Shown here piece after piece: positions 43,917 to 51,514 of a DNA stretch of 64,000 nucleotides. The position numbers and the translations under genes are program-made. How positions within the stretch are numbered: the first letter of the stretch is position 1; each line of letters starts with the position of its first letter. The notes under the pieces are model-generated. The model saw only the letters and a program-made list of their open reading frames with translations. It ran no database searches and was not told the DNA's origin. Source of the stretch: Rhizobium sp. CIAT894 (GTDB lineage Bacteria; Pseudomonadota; Alphaproteobacteria; Rhizobiales; Rhizobiaceae); NCBI RefSeq assembly GCF_000172795.2, contig NZ_CP020951.1:62001-126000 (forward strand), read 5' to 3'.

Positions 43917-44959
43917 ACCGCTCCAAGCCGCCTGATATTTCCTGCTAGCTCCTCGGCCAGCCGCAGCGAAGCGGCCGTTGCCATCGCCATTTGCGGCAGC
44001 AGCAGCCATTCGAGCGTCCAGGCAGCACCCGAGCGTTCCTGTTCGTGGACGAGGGACTGGTGGACGCCGGACAGCGCCGTCGCGTTGAAGCGGGCGAGCG
44101 TGACCAGGGTTTCGGCGGCGACCGGGTTCTGCTTGTGGGCCATCGCCGACGAGGTGCCGCCGCCTGCGATTTCGATCTCCTGGCCTGCCTGGGCAAGCAG
44201 GGCGATATCCTGGCCGATCTTGCCGAGGCTGCCGGAGATCGAGGCAAACAGGCCGGCGATATCGGCGATCGGCAGACGCCCGCTCTGCCATTGCCTGATA
44301 TCGGTGAGGCCGAGTTCTTGGGCGAGCGAGGCGCGGATTGCCGGGCCATGTGCCCCGAGCTTGTCGAGCGTGCCGGCGGCGCCCCCGAACTGGACGGGAA
44401 AACTCTGCTCGGTCAGGCGGTCGCGATAGGTGATCAGCGGTGCGCGCCAGGCGTCAAGTCGGTCGGAGACGCTGATCGGGATCGCCGCCTGCATTCGGGT
44501 GTGAGCCATCAGCCGGCTACGGCCAAACTGGCGATCGAGACCATCGAGCGCTCCGGCAATCGTGGAAAGCCGGCCGGCAAACAGGAAGGTGATGGCCTTC
44601 ATGCGGATCATCAGGCTGGTGTCGATCACATCCTGGCTGGTGGCGCCCAGATGCAGGCTTTTGGCCGCTTCCTCGCCGACTTCGGTGCGCAGTTGCTTGA
44701 CGAGATCGGGGACGACGACGCCGTCCCTTGCCGTTGCCGATCGCAGGCTGGCGAGATCGGGGGAAAAGCCGGCGCAGGCCTCGGCGATCCGCCTTGCAGC
44801 TTCGGCAGGGATGAGGCCATGGGCGGCCTCGGCTTTGGCAAGTGCTGCCTCGAAGGAGAGCATGGCGCGAAGATCGGCCTCGGCGGAGAAATAGGGCGCG
44901 ATTTCATCGTCGCCGAGCAGGCCGGAGAGGAAGGGGTGGTCGAAGGGCGATGCGGTCAT
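43913..44959 (-). CDS. pcaB: 3-carboxy-cis,cis-muconate cycloisomerase
   Basis: A 348-residue fumarase/aspartase-superfamily enzyme. The signature GGGTSSAMAHKQNPVAAETL (about 257-276) is the flexible loop carrying the catalytic serine. GATSQDVIDTSLMIRM near 110 and the N-terminal DHPFLSGLLGDDEIAPYFSAEAD match PcaB. It converts 3-carboxy-cis,cis-muconate to gamma-carboxymuconolactone. At about 350 residues it is the short rhizobial form, lacking the C-terminal lid found in longer versions. ATG at 44959 is the first start after a family-A repeat. It is the last gene of pcaDCHGB; the repeat at 44983-45113 separates it from pcaG. Confidence 0.93.
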   Translation of the reverse strand: MTASPFDHPFLSGLLGDDEIAPYFSAEADLRAMLSFEAALAKAEAAHGLIPAEAARRIAEACAGFSPDLASLRSATARDGVVVPDLVKQLRTEVGEEAAKSLHLGATSQDVIDTSLMIRMKAITFLFAGRLSTIAGALDGLDRQFGRSRLMAHTRMQAAIPISVSDRLDAWRAPLITYRDRLTEQSFPVQFGGAAGTLDKLGAHGPAIRASLAQELGLTDIRQWQSGRLPIADIAGLFASISGSLGKIGQDIALLAQAGQEIEIAGGGTSSAMAHKQNPVAAETLVTLARFNATALSGVHQSLVHEQERSGAAWTLEWLLLPQMAMATAASLRLAEELAGNIRRLGAV

Positions 44960-44982
44960 GGATTGCTCGTTTGTGGTGGTGG

Positions 44983-45113
44983 CCCCCTCATCCGGCTGCC
45001 GCCACCTTCTCCCCGAGGGGAGAAGGGGTTTGGAGGCAGCGCCGGCGCCTATGGGCATGTCATCTCGTCTGGCACATCCCCTCTCCCCTCGGGGAGAGGG
45101 CAGGGTGAGGGGG
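44983..45113. repeat. Palindromic intergenic repeat, family A copy 2 (inverted)
   Basis: Bounded by CCCCCTCA (44983-44990) and TGAGGGGG (45106-45113), with hairpins TTCTCCCCGAGGGGAGAA (45008-45025) and CTCTCCCCTCGGGGAGAG (45081-45098). It matches the element at 38370-38505 in reverse orientation. It lies inside the pca operon between pcaG and pcaB, so transcripts must cross two stable hairpins. Confidence 0.75.
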
Positions 45114-45156
45114 CTCCTTGCACTGAACCTCAAGGACAAGCCGCTGGCCAGCCCCC

Positions 45157-45768
45157 TCAAATATCCAGAAACACCGTCTCGTTGGCACCCTGCAGATGGA
45201 TGTCGAAATGGCAGGTCGCGCCGTCGCGGGTGGCGATCATCGTTGCGACGCGCTCGCGATGTTCGATGCGGGCAAGCAGCGGGTCGCCGGCATTGGCCTC
45301 GGCCTCCTCCGGGAAATACATGCGCGTATGCAGGCCGACATTGATGCCGCGGGCGACGATCCAGAGGGTGATATGCGGGGCCTGTCTGCGGCCGTCCTTG
45401 AAGGGGACGCGGCCCGGCTTGATGGTCTCGAAGCTGTAGACGCCGTCTTCGGCTCGTGTCGGGCAGCGGCCCCAGCCGGTGAAATTCGGGTCGGCGGCGC
45501 CGCGCAATTCCGAGGGGCTGTTGTAGAGGCCGGCGCTGTCGGCCTGCCAGATCTCGACAACGGCATCGCGCACCAGGGCGCCGGCGCCGTCCAGGACGCG
45601 GCCGGTCACGGTGATGCGCTCGCCGAGCGTCTTGTCGTTGACCATCGCCGTGCCGAGATCGCTGTCGTAGACGCCCGTTATGTCGCAGAAATTCGGCGTC
45701 AGGCCGATATGGACATAGGGGCCTGCCGTCTGCGACGGGGTTTCCTTGAGATAACCGAGCTGCTGCAT
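45157..45768 (-). CDS. pcaG: Protocatechuate 3,4-dioxygenase alpha subunit
   Basis: A 203-residue intradiol dioxygenase alpha subunit. LKETPSQTAGPYVHIGLTP (about 6-24) is the PcaG N-terminus, VRDAVVEIWQADSAG the core strand, and HITLWIVARGINVGLHTRMYFPEE the segment matching the catalytic region of the beta subunit but without the iron ligands, as expected for alpha. It pairs with PcaH to open the ring of protocatechuate between the hydroxyls. ATG at 45768 is preferred to a TTG at 45774 on spacing from GGAGG; it lies 3 bases after the pcaH stop region. Confidence 0.93.
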   Translation of the reverse strand: MQQLGYLKETPSQTAGPYVHIGLTPNFCDITGVYDSDLGTAMVNDKTLGERITVTGRVLDGAGALVRDAVVEIWQADSAGLYNSPSELRGAADPNFTGWGRCPTRAEDGVYSFETIKPGRVPFKDGRRQAPHITLWIVARGINVGLHTRMYFPEEAEANAGDPLLARIEHRERVATMIATRDGATCHFDIHLQGANETVFLDI

Positions 45769-45770
45769 GG

Positions 45771-46520
45771 TCAATTGCCCTCCAGCCTGTTTTCGAACAT
45801 CGTCGAGCGGCGGCCGCGCAGCACGATATCGAATTTATAGGCGCGTGAATCCATCGGGATGGTATTGCCCCAGTCGAGCGGCGCGATCAGCTGCTCGATC
45901 GCCGCCTTGTCGGGGATGGTGCCGACGATCGGACATTTCCAGATCATCGGATCGCCTTCGAAATACATCTGGGTGATCAGCCGCTGGGCAAAGCCGTGGC
46001 CGAAGATCGAGAAATGGATATGGGCGGGGCGCCAGTCGTTGACGCCGTTCGGCCAGGGATAGGCGCCGGGCCGCACCGTGCGGAAATGGTAGCGGCCTTC
46101 CTCATCGGTGATGGCGCGGCCGCAGCCGCCGAAATTCGGGTCGATCGCTGCGAGATAACTTTCCTTCTTGTGGCGGTAGCGACCGCCGGCATTGGCCTGC
46201 CAGAACTCGACCAGCGCACCGGCAACCGGCCTGGCGCGCTCGTCGAGCACCCGGCCATGGACGATGATGCGTTCGCCGATGGCGCTTTCGCCCGGCCGCG
46301 CATAGTTGAGGATCAGGTCGTTGTCCAGTTCGCCGATGATCGAATGGCCGAAGACCGGGCCTGTCGTTTCGGAAATCGTGCCGTCGAGCGACAGCAGCGC
46401 GCGTTGCGGTGCGCGCAGCACCGAGGTTTTGTAGCCGGGGGTCAGGGCCGGCGCATGCCAGGCGCGGTCGCGGGCGAAGAAGGCGCCGGTCTCCGGCTTT
46501 TGGTTGGGTCGTTCGGACAT
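45771..46520 (-). CDS. pcaH: Protocatechuate 3,4-dioxygenase beta subunit
   Basis: A 249-residue iron-binding subunit. The Fe(III) ligands of the family are visible: Tyr in [11 protein letters not shown], Tyr in [10 protein letters not shown], and 13 and 15 residues later the two histidines of [33 protein letters not shown] is the intradiol dioxygenase signature. With PcaG it converts protocatechuate to 3-carboxy-cis,cis-muconate. The ATG at 46520 follows GAAGGAGAG. It is third in the pcaDCHGB operon. Confidence 0.95.
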   Translation of the reverse strand: MSERPNQKPETGAFFARDRAWHAPALTPGYKTSVLRAPQRALLSLDGTISETTGPVFGHSIIGELDNDLILNYARPGESAIGERIIVHGRVLDERARPVAGALVEFWQANAGGRYRHKKESYLAAIDPNFGGCGRAITDEEGRYHFRTVRPGAYPWPNGVNDWRPAHIHFSIFGHGFAQRLITQMYFEGDPMIWKCPIVGTIPDKAAIEQLIAPLDWGNTIPMDSRAYKFDIVLRGRRSTMFENRLEGN

Positions 46521-46529
46521 CTCTCTCCT

Positions 46530-46931
46530 TCAGGCCGCCTTCTCGGCGTCCATTTGTGCAAAGGCCTGCTTGGCAATCTTGATCGCGTGGTTGGCGGCGG
46601 GGACGCCGGCATAGATCGCCACATGCAAGAGCGCCTCGCAGATATCCTCGCGGCTTGCTCCCGTATTGGCAGTGGCGCGCACATGCATGGCGACTTCGTC
46701 ATCCTGGCCAAGTGCGGCCAGCAGGGCGATGGTGACGATCGAACGCTCACGCTTGCTCAGCGCCGGGCGCGACCAGACATGGCCCCAGGCGGCTTCGGTG
46801 ATCAGCTCCTGGAAGGGGCGGTCGAACTCGGTCGTTGCCGCTGTGGCGCGCTCGACATGGGCGTCGCCGAGCACGGCGCGGCGGGTCGCCATGCCCTGCC
46901 GGTAACGCTCGGAGGAGGCGGTCTCGTTCAT
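46530..46931 (-). CDS. pcaC: 4-carboxymuconolactone decarboxylase
   Basis: A 133-residue protein of the AhpD/CMD family. RPALSKRERSIVTIALLAALGQDDEVAMHVRATANTGASREDICEALLHVAIYAG is the CMD core (the RSIVTIALLAALG and HVRAT blocks hold the active site). It decarboxylates gamma-carboxymuconolactone to the enol-lactone used by PcaD. ATG at 46931 overlaps the pcaD stop by 4 bases. In many bacteria PcaC is fused to PcaD; here they are separate and overlapping. Confidence 0.93.
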   Translation of the reverse strand: MNETASSERYRQGMATRRAVLGDAHVERATAATTEFDRPFQELITEAAWGHVWSRPALSKRERSIVTIALLAALGQDDEVAMHVRATANTGASREDICEALLHVAIYAGVPAANHAIKIAKQAFAQMDAEKAA

Positions 46932-47737
46932 CGGTTGGTGTCTCCAGGTGGAATGGATGTGAGGAAGGCGCGGATGATCGCCGTCAGCGCCTCCGGCTGC
47001 TCGACGCAGGGAATATGGGCGCAGTCGGCGATCACCTCGTAACGGGCGCCCGGGATCAGCCGCGCCGTCGAGAGCACGAGATCGGGCGGCGTCGAACCGT
47101 CCTGGTCGCCGACGATGCAGACCGTCGGCACAGCGATCGTCTTGGCCGCTTCGGTGAAATCGGCATCGCGGATGGCTTCGCAGGCGGCGATATAACCCTC
47201 GACCGGCTGGCGCGTCAGCATGTTGCAATAGCCCGAATAGGCGGTGTTTTCGGGCCGGCGGAAGGCCGGGGTGAACCAGCGCTCCATGATGGCGTCGACG
47301 ATGCTGGCGATGCCGTTTTTCTCAACGGCGGCGATGCGGGCATTCCAGCTCTCGGCCGTGCCGATCTTGTGGGCTGTGTCGCTGAGGATCAGGGCGCCGA
47401 CCAGATCCGGCCGGCGCTGATAGAGCGACTGGGCGATCAGGCCGCCGACGGACAGACCGCAGATGACGGCATTTTTCACCGACAGCAGATCGAGCAGCCC
47501 GGCGAGATCGGTCGCATGGTCTTCGATCGACGCGGGGAGCTGGCCGACATCGGACAGGCCGTGGCCGCGCTTGTCGTAAAGCACGATGGCGTAGTCACCG
47601 GCAAGCCGCACCACGACATCGCGCCAGATGCGGAAATCCGTCCCGAGCGAATTGATGAAGACGATCACCGGCCGGTCGGCAGGCGCGCCGATCACCTGAT
47701 AATGGATCGTCACGTCGTTTATGCGGGCGAATTGCAC
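46928..47737 (-). CDS. pcaD: 3-oxoadipate enol-lactonase
   Basis: A 269-residue alpha/beta hydrolase that opens beta-ketoadipate enol-lactone. The nucleophile elbow is CGLSVGGLIAQ (about 92-102), the oxyanion region VFINSLGTDFRIW, the acid DQDGSTPP, and the catalytic His in DCAHIPCVEQPE (about 243-254). The start is GTG at 47737 with GAGGAC before it. It is the first gene of the operon, so its leader runs into the duplicated region at 47731-48160. Confidence 0.93.
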   Translation of the reverse strand: MQFARINDVTIHYQVIGAPADRPVIVFINSLGTDFRIWRDVVVRLAGDYAIVLYDKRGHGLSDVGQLPASIEDHATDLAGLLDLLSVKNAVICGLSVGGLIAQSLYQRRPDLVGALILSDTAHKIGTAESWNARIAAVEKNGIASIVDAIMERWFTPAFRRPENTAYSGYCNMLTRQPVEGYIAACEAIRDADFTEAAKTIAVPTVCIVGDQDGSTPPDLVLSTARLIPGARYEVIADCAHIPCVEQPEALTAIIRAFLTSIPPGDTNR

Positions 47738-48160
47738 GTCACGTCCTCATCAGGTTGGCTCGGCCGAGAGGCCGGCATTGTTTGGTTCCGCTGGCGGGGC
47801 GCGACAACGCCGCGATGGCTCTGTCCGTCCCCCATTTCTCCGTCATGCTCGGGCTTGACCCGAGCATCCACGCGGCACCCGCCAGCAGCCGCGGTATGGA
47901 TCCTCGGGTCAAGCCCGAGGATGACGGAGAGTGGGGTTGGTTGGCCCTCACAAATTGCACGTCACTCCCTCATCAAGTCAGTTCCGCCGGCAAGTGCGTT
48001 TCCGACACGGTCGTCAACGCCGCAATGGCTCCGTCCGTCCCCCCAATTCTCCGTCATGCTCGGGCTTGACCCGAGCATCCACGAGGCACCCACCAGCGCC
48101 GCGGCATGGATCCTCGGGTCAAGCCCGAGGATGACGGAGAGTGGGGGAGGCTCTTCGCCA
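47731..48160. repeat. Tandem duplication upstream of pcaD, each unit with a large palindrome
   Basis: Unit 1 runs from the pcaD start region (ATTGCACGTCA at 47731) to about 47952; unit 2 begins with ATTGCACGTCACTCCCTCATCA at 47954 (here quoted as 20 bases or fewer per block: ATTGCACGTCAC, then CCTCATCA). Each unit contains a palindromic element (47830-47936 and 48040-48147) with arms CGTCATGCTCGGGCTTGACC and its inverse, the widespread Rhizobiales type. The shared flank AACGCCGC.ATGGCT at 47806 and 48016 shows the whole unit, not only the palindrome, was copied. Unit offset is about 210-223 bases. Confidence 0.8.
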
Positions 48161-48261
48161 AACTCGTCCCGGCATAGAAGGCCCATCCAACGGCACACAC
48201 TCCTAATCGCAAAACTGACCGGTTGATCCGGTTAAGTAAAATGATATTTTCAGGCATTTCG

Positions 48262-48277
48262 ATAACCCCGGAGTTAT
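48262..48277. promoter_or_regulatory. Candidate PcaQ binding box
   Basis: ATAACC-CCGG-AGTTAT, close to the ATAACC-N4-GGTTAA box I recall for PcaQ in Agrobacterium and Sinorhizobium (two of twelve positions differ). It overlaps the ribosome site of pcaQ, so it could mediate autoregulation as well as activate the divergent pcaD operon. Confidence 0.5.
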
Positions 48278-48280
48278 GGA

Positions 48281-49198
48281 ATGATCGACAGCCGCGTCAA
48301 GTTTCGTCATCTGCAGACCTTTGTCGAAGTGGCGCGGCAGAAGAGCGTCATGAAGGCGGCCGAATTGCTGCATGTCAGCCAGCCGGCGGTGACGAAGACG
48401 ATCCGCGAGCTGGAACAGGCGCTGGGTGTTGCCGTCTTCGAGCGTGATGGCCGCGGCATCAAGATCACCCGTTACGGCGAGGTCTTCCTGCGTCACGCCG
48501 GGGCGGCGCTGACGGCGCTGCGCCAGGGGCTCGATTCCGTCTCGCAGGAGCAGTTCGCCGATGCGCCGGCGATCCGCATCGGCGCGCTGCCGACGGTGTC
48601 GTCGCGCATCATGCCGCGGGCGATGGAGCTCTTCCTCAAGGAGCGGACCTGGAGCCGGGTGAAGATCGTCACCGGCGAGAATGCCGTGCTGCTGGAGCAG
48701 CTTCGCGTCGGCGATCTCGACGCCGTCGTCGGACGCCTGGCCGGGGCGGAGAAGATGGCGGGCTTTTCCTTCGAGCATCTCTATTCCGAGCAGGTGGTCT
48801 TTGCCGTGCGCCCCGGCCATCCGCTTCTCAAGGGCGGCCAATCGCCCTTCTCGGGTTTCGGTGATTACACCGTGCTGATGCCGACGCGGGGTTCGATCAT
48901 CCGGCCGGTGGTCGAAAATTTCCTCATCGCCAACGGCGTCTCCAGCCTGCCGAACCAGATCGAGACGGTCTCGGATTCCTTCGGCCGCGCCTTCCTGCGC
49001 TCGAGCGACGCGATCTGGATCATTTCCAACGGCGTGGTGGCCGGCGACGTCGCCGACGGGCGGCTGGCGCTGCTGCCGGTCGATACCGGCGAGACCAGAG
49101 GCCCGGTCGGCCTGACGATGCGCGCCGATGCCGTGCCTTCGGTGCCGCAATCGATCCTGATGCAGACGATCCGCGAGGCGGCCGGGGAGCTTTCCTAA
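48281..49198 (+). CDS. pcaQ: LysR-type regulator of the pca operon
   Basis: A 305-residue LysR protein. The N-terminal winged helix has FVEVARQKSVMKAAELLHVSQPAVTKTIRELEQALG (recognition region AAELLHVSQPAVTKTIREL). The C-terminal LysR substrate domain includes IRIGALPTVSSRIMPRAMELF, the PcaQ-type effector pocket. It is divergent from pcaD, as in other rhizobia, where PcaQ activates pcaDCHGB with 3-carboxymuconate as coinducer. The ATG at 48281 follows GGAG inside the putative PcaQ box. A 543-base, repeat-filled region separates it from pcaD, longer than usual for this pair. Confidence 0.9.
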   Translation: MIDSRVKFRHLQTFVEVARQKSVMKAAELLHVSQPAVTKTIRELEQALGVAVFERDGRGIKITRYGEVFLRHAGAALTALRQGLDSVSQEQFADAPAIRIGALPTVSSRIMPRAMELFLKERTWSRVKIVTGENAVLLEQLRVGDLDAVVGRLAGAEKMAGFSFEHLYSEQVVFAVRPGHPLLKGGQSPFSGFGDYTVLMPTRGSIIRPVVENFLIANGVSSLPNQIETVSDSFGRAFLRSSDAIWIISNGVVAGDVADGRLALLPVDTGETRGPVGLTMRADAVPSVPQSILMQTIREAAGELS

Positions 49199-49245
49199 CG
49201 GCTCAGCCCCTTAAATCTGCTTGTCGCTTGCCCAGATTTGGACTA

Positions 49246-49261
49246 TGTCTAATTCAAGACA
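49246..49261. promoter_or_regulatory. Inverted repeat before the Xre/RES operon
   Basis: TGTCT (49246-49250) and AGACA (49257-49261) around AATTCA. It sits 11 bases before the antitoxin ATG and overlaps the SD region, where a DUF2384/Xre antitoxin could bind. Short arms, so tentative. Confidence 0.3.
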
Positions 49262-49271
49262 GGAGGCTATT

Positions 49272-49793
49272 ATGCAGCATGCACGACGCAGCGAGCGGGA
49301 AAGCCAGGGGCCGCAGCGGCTTGAGACGGACAGGTTTGCGCCGGCAAATCGCAAAAGGCTGAGTGCACCGGCCTTGCGAACCTTCCTGGCGATTGCCGAT
49401 CTCTGGGGCTTGAGCGAAGAACAGCGCCTGCTGGTGCTCGGGTATCCCTCGCGGTCGACCTATCACAGTTGGGCCAAGCAAGCGCGCGAGCACGGGGCTT
49501 TCACCCTCGATGTCGATACGCTGACCCGGATTTCCGCCGTGCTCGGCATCCATCAGGCGCTCGGCGTACTGTTTGCCGACGAACGGGCCGGCGTTGCCTG
49601 GCTGCGCGTGCCGCATCAGGCGCCGGTGTTCGGCGGCCATCCGCCGCTTGATATCGTCACCAACGGAACCCAGGACGGGCTGATGACCGTGCGCCGCTTC
49701 CTCGATGGCGCCCGAGGCGGCGTCTATATGCAGCCGAACAAGCTCGACGAAGCTTTTGCGGTTTACGAAGATGCGGACATCGTCTTCCGGTGA
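49272..49793 (+). CDS. Xre/MbcA/ParS-type antitoxin
   Basis: A 173-residue antitoxin. The N-terminal Xre-like region (about 25-75) has LRTFLAIADLWGLSEEQRLLVLGYPSRSTYHSWAKQ, the helix-turn-helix of this family. The C-terminal DUF2384 segment (ISAVLGIHQALGVLFADERAGVAWLRVPHQAPVFGGHPPLDIVTNG, of which GGHPPLDIV is conserved) docks onto the RES toxin active site. ATG at 49272 has CAGGAGG upstream. It overlaps the toxin start (GTGA at 49790). Confidence 0.88.
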   Translation: MQHARRSERESQGPQRLETDRFAPANRKRLSAPALRTFLAIADLWGLSEEQRLLVLGYPSRSTYHSWAKQAREHGAFTLDVDTLTRISAVLGIHQALGVLFADERAGVAWLRVPHQAPVFGGHPPLDIVTNGTQDGLMTVRRFLDGARGGVYMQPNKLDEAFAVYEDADIVFR

Positions 49794-50488
49794 GTGAGCG
49801 CTTTGCCGAGGCGCCGCGTCCCTCCTACCGGCTGATCCCATCGCAATTTCCGCCGATCGGGCTTTTCGAGACGGTGGCGAGGGCGGCCGATCTCGAAGCG
49901 GTGATGGAACTGGTCGGCTGGACCAACGACCGTCTCGTTGCCGACCGCATCCAACGGCTTCCCAGGGATGAGTGGGTTTACGGCACTGCAAACGCCAGCA
50001 TCGTCATGGCGGCCTTCCTGCATGTCGCCCCCGGCGGCATGCGTTTCAACGGCCCCGATCTCGGTGCCTGGTATGCCGCCGACAATCTGAAGACAGCCGC
50101 CGCCGAGGTCGGCCATCATCTCCGGCGCGAGGCTGTCGCGCGCGGGGTAGCGACGATGGCGCGTACCTATCGAAGCTATTCGGCCATCCTGATCGGCGAT
50201 TACCTCGACATTCGCGGCGAACAGGCGCTGCGGCCCGACGTCTATGACGGCAAAAGCTATAGGGCGTCGCAGGTGCTGGGCGAACAGGTGCGCTCAAGCG
50301 GCGGCGCCGGCATCCTCTATAACAGTGTCCGGCTGCGAGGCGGCGTCAACATCGCCGCGCACCGGCCGAGGAACATCCGCGACGTGCTGCAGGCCGATCA
50401 TTTCGAAATCACCGTTTCTGCCACCGAGCGGCGCATCGATGTCAGGAAGCTTGCAACCCGACGACGACAGCCCAGAGATAGCGCTTAA
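49790..50488 (+). CDS. RES-domain toxin (NAD+ phosphorylase type)
   Basis: A 232-residue RES-domain toxin. The three residues that name the family are visible: Arg in PSYRLIPSQF, Glu in AAAEVGHHLRR and Ser in GILYNSVRLRGG. RES toxins deplete NAD+. The start is GTG at 49790, overlapping the antitoxin TGA. Reading frame is intact from end to end, in contrast to the broken toxin at 43243. Overlaps the next gene by 4 bases tail to tail. Confidence 0.88.
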   Translation: MSERFAEAPRPSYRLIPSQFPPIGLFETVARAADLEAVMELVGWTNDRLVADRIQRLPRDEWVYGTANASIVMAAFLHVAPGGMRFNGPDLGAWYAADNLKTAAAEVGHHLRREAVARGVATMARTYRSYSAILIGDYLDIRGEQALRPDVYDGKSYRASQVLGEQVRSSGGAGILYNSVRLRGGVNIAAHRPRNIRDVLQADHFEITVSATERRIDVRKLATRRRQPRDSA

Positions 50489-51126
50489 ACCGGCAGACCT
50501 TCGGCCCAGGCCTTTGCCGCCTTGGCCATCGTGGCGAGGTGATCGGCAGTGGAGAAGCCGGAGATCGTCTTGCGCGGCTTGAGGTCGTGGTCGCCGTCCT
50601 CGAGCCAGAGGATCTCGATCCTGTCGGAGAGATCATAGCCCGGCACCTCGTCGCGGGTGCCGAATTCATCGCGGGTCCCCTGGCAGATCAGTGCCGGCGT
50701 CGTGAGCCCGGTGAGATGGCCGGTGCGCAGCTTCTCCGGCTGGCCGGGCGGATGGAAGGGATAGCCGAGGCAGAGCAGCCCAGCGATTTTTTCCCTGCGA
50801 TAGAGATCGTCGGCGATCATGCTGGCGACCCGGCCGCCCATCGACTTGCCGCCGATGATCAGCGGGCCACCGGCACCGAGCGCGGTTATCGCCGCCTCAT
50901 ATTCGGGATTGAGCGTTTCGGCCCGCGGCGGCGGCTTGCGGCCCTCCGCCGTGCGCCGCGCCGCCATATAGGCGAATTCGAAACGGGCCACACGGAAACC
51001 AACCGTGGCGAGCGCCTCCGCCGCCGATGTCATCGATGCCGAATCCATCGGCGCGCCGGCGCCATGCGCCAGCAGAATGGTGAAGCGGGCATCACGGGGG
51101 CCTTGAAGCAGAAACCTGTCAGACAT
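50485..51126 (-). CDS. Alpha/beta hydrolase (KANL3/Tex30-like)
   Basis: A 213-residue alpha/beta hydrolase. The nucleophile elbow is GGKSMGGRVASMIADD (GxSxGG, about 104-119), LLAHGAGAPMDSASM is the oxyanion loop, and EDGDHDLKPRK near the C-terminus supplies the histidine. The small size and LLAHGAGAPMDS start place it with the Tex30/KANL3 group of hydrolases of unknown substrate. ATG at 51126 is chosen over upstream in-frame codons because the fold begins there. Downstream (minus) it overlaps the RES toxin end; upstream lies the hairpin-rich gap. Confidence 0.83.
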   Translation of the reverse strand: MSDRFLLQGPRDARFTILLAHGAGAPMDSASMTSAAEALATVGFRVARFEFAYMAARRTAEGRKPPPRAETLNPEYEAAITALGAGGPLIIGGKSMGGRVASMIADDLYRREKIAGLLCLGYPFHPPGQPEKLRTGHLTGLTTPALICQGTRDEFGTRDEVPGYDLSDRIEILWLEDGDHDLKPRKTISGFSTADHLATMAKAAKAWAEGLPV

Positions 51127-51238
51127 CGGCAAAACTGTCCCTTGAAAGTCAGGCCGGAAGGGTCCATATACGGCTCCTGCCTGAAAAATGGATGCGCGCG
51201 GTATCGACGTCGTCGAACTGTTCGCTGTCCGACAGGAT

Positions 51239-51273
51239 AAGGGCGCTCCCCGCAAGGGTCGAGCGCCCTTTTT
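51239..51273 (+). terminator. Orphan Rho-independent terminator
   Basis: AAGGGCGCTC (51239-51248) and GAGCGCCCTT (51261-51270) form a 10-base-pair stem with a 12-base loop, followed by a T-run on the plus strand. No plus-strand gene ends here: the nearest one, the RES toxin, ends at 50488. Confidence 0.7.
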
Positions 51274-51436
51274 GCTTTTCGGATATCGGCTGGAGTGACG
51301 GCCTTGAGTTCATGCTGGTGCGATGGGGATCAACTCCCACCATACTCTATATAGCACTTCGGAATCCCGAAATTGGCTGCGCCGTTGAAATCACTGTATA
51401 TTTTCCTGCGGCGACGGCGCTGAAAACGCGTCGGAT

Positions 51437-51474
51437 TTCGGAATCCCGAAGCGGGGGGATTTCGGGATTCCGAA
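51437..51474. repeat. Perfect 14-base inverted repeat of TTCGGAATCCCGAA
   Basis: TTCGGAATCCCGAA at 51437-51450 and its exact inverse at 51461-51474, with a 10-base loop. A third, direct copy is at 51358-51371. Each copy is itself near-palindromic (TTCGG/CCGAA). It lies downstream of the LysR gene on the minus strand, where it could serve as terminator or regulator site. Confidence 0.75.
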
Positions 51475-51514
51475 GTGGGATTTTTTTCGCCCCGTCGTTT
51501 TTCGCTGAGCAGGA

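Larger units (their letters stand above)
51127..51514. other. Hairpin-rich intergenic region
   Basis: 388 bases with no supported coding sequence. It holds a plus-strand terminator-like hairpin (51239-51273) with no gene upstream on that strand, and three copies of TTCGGAATCCCGAA (51358-51371, 51437-51450 and inverted at 51461-51474). The first half could encode a small RNA ending at the terminator. Confidence 0.6.
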
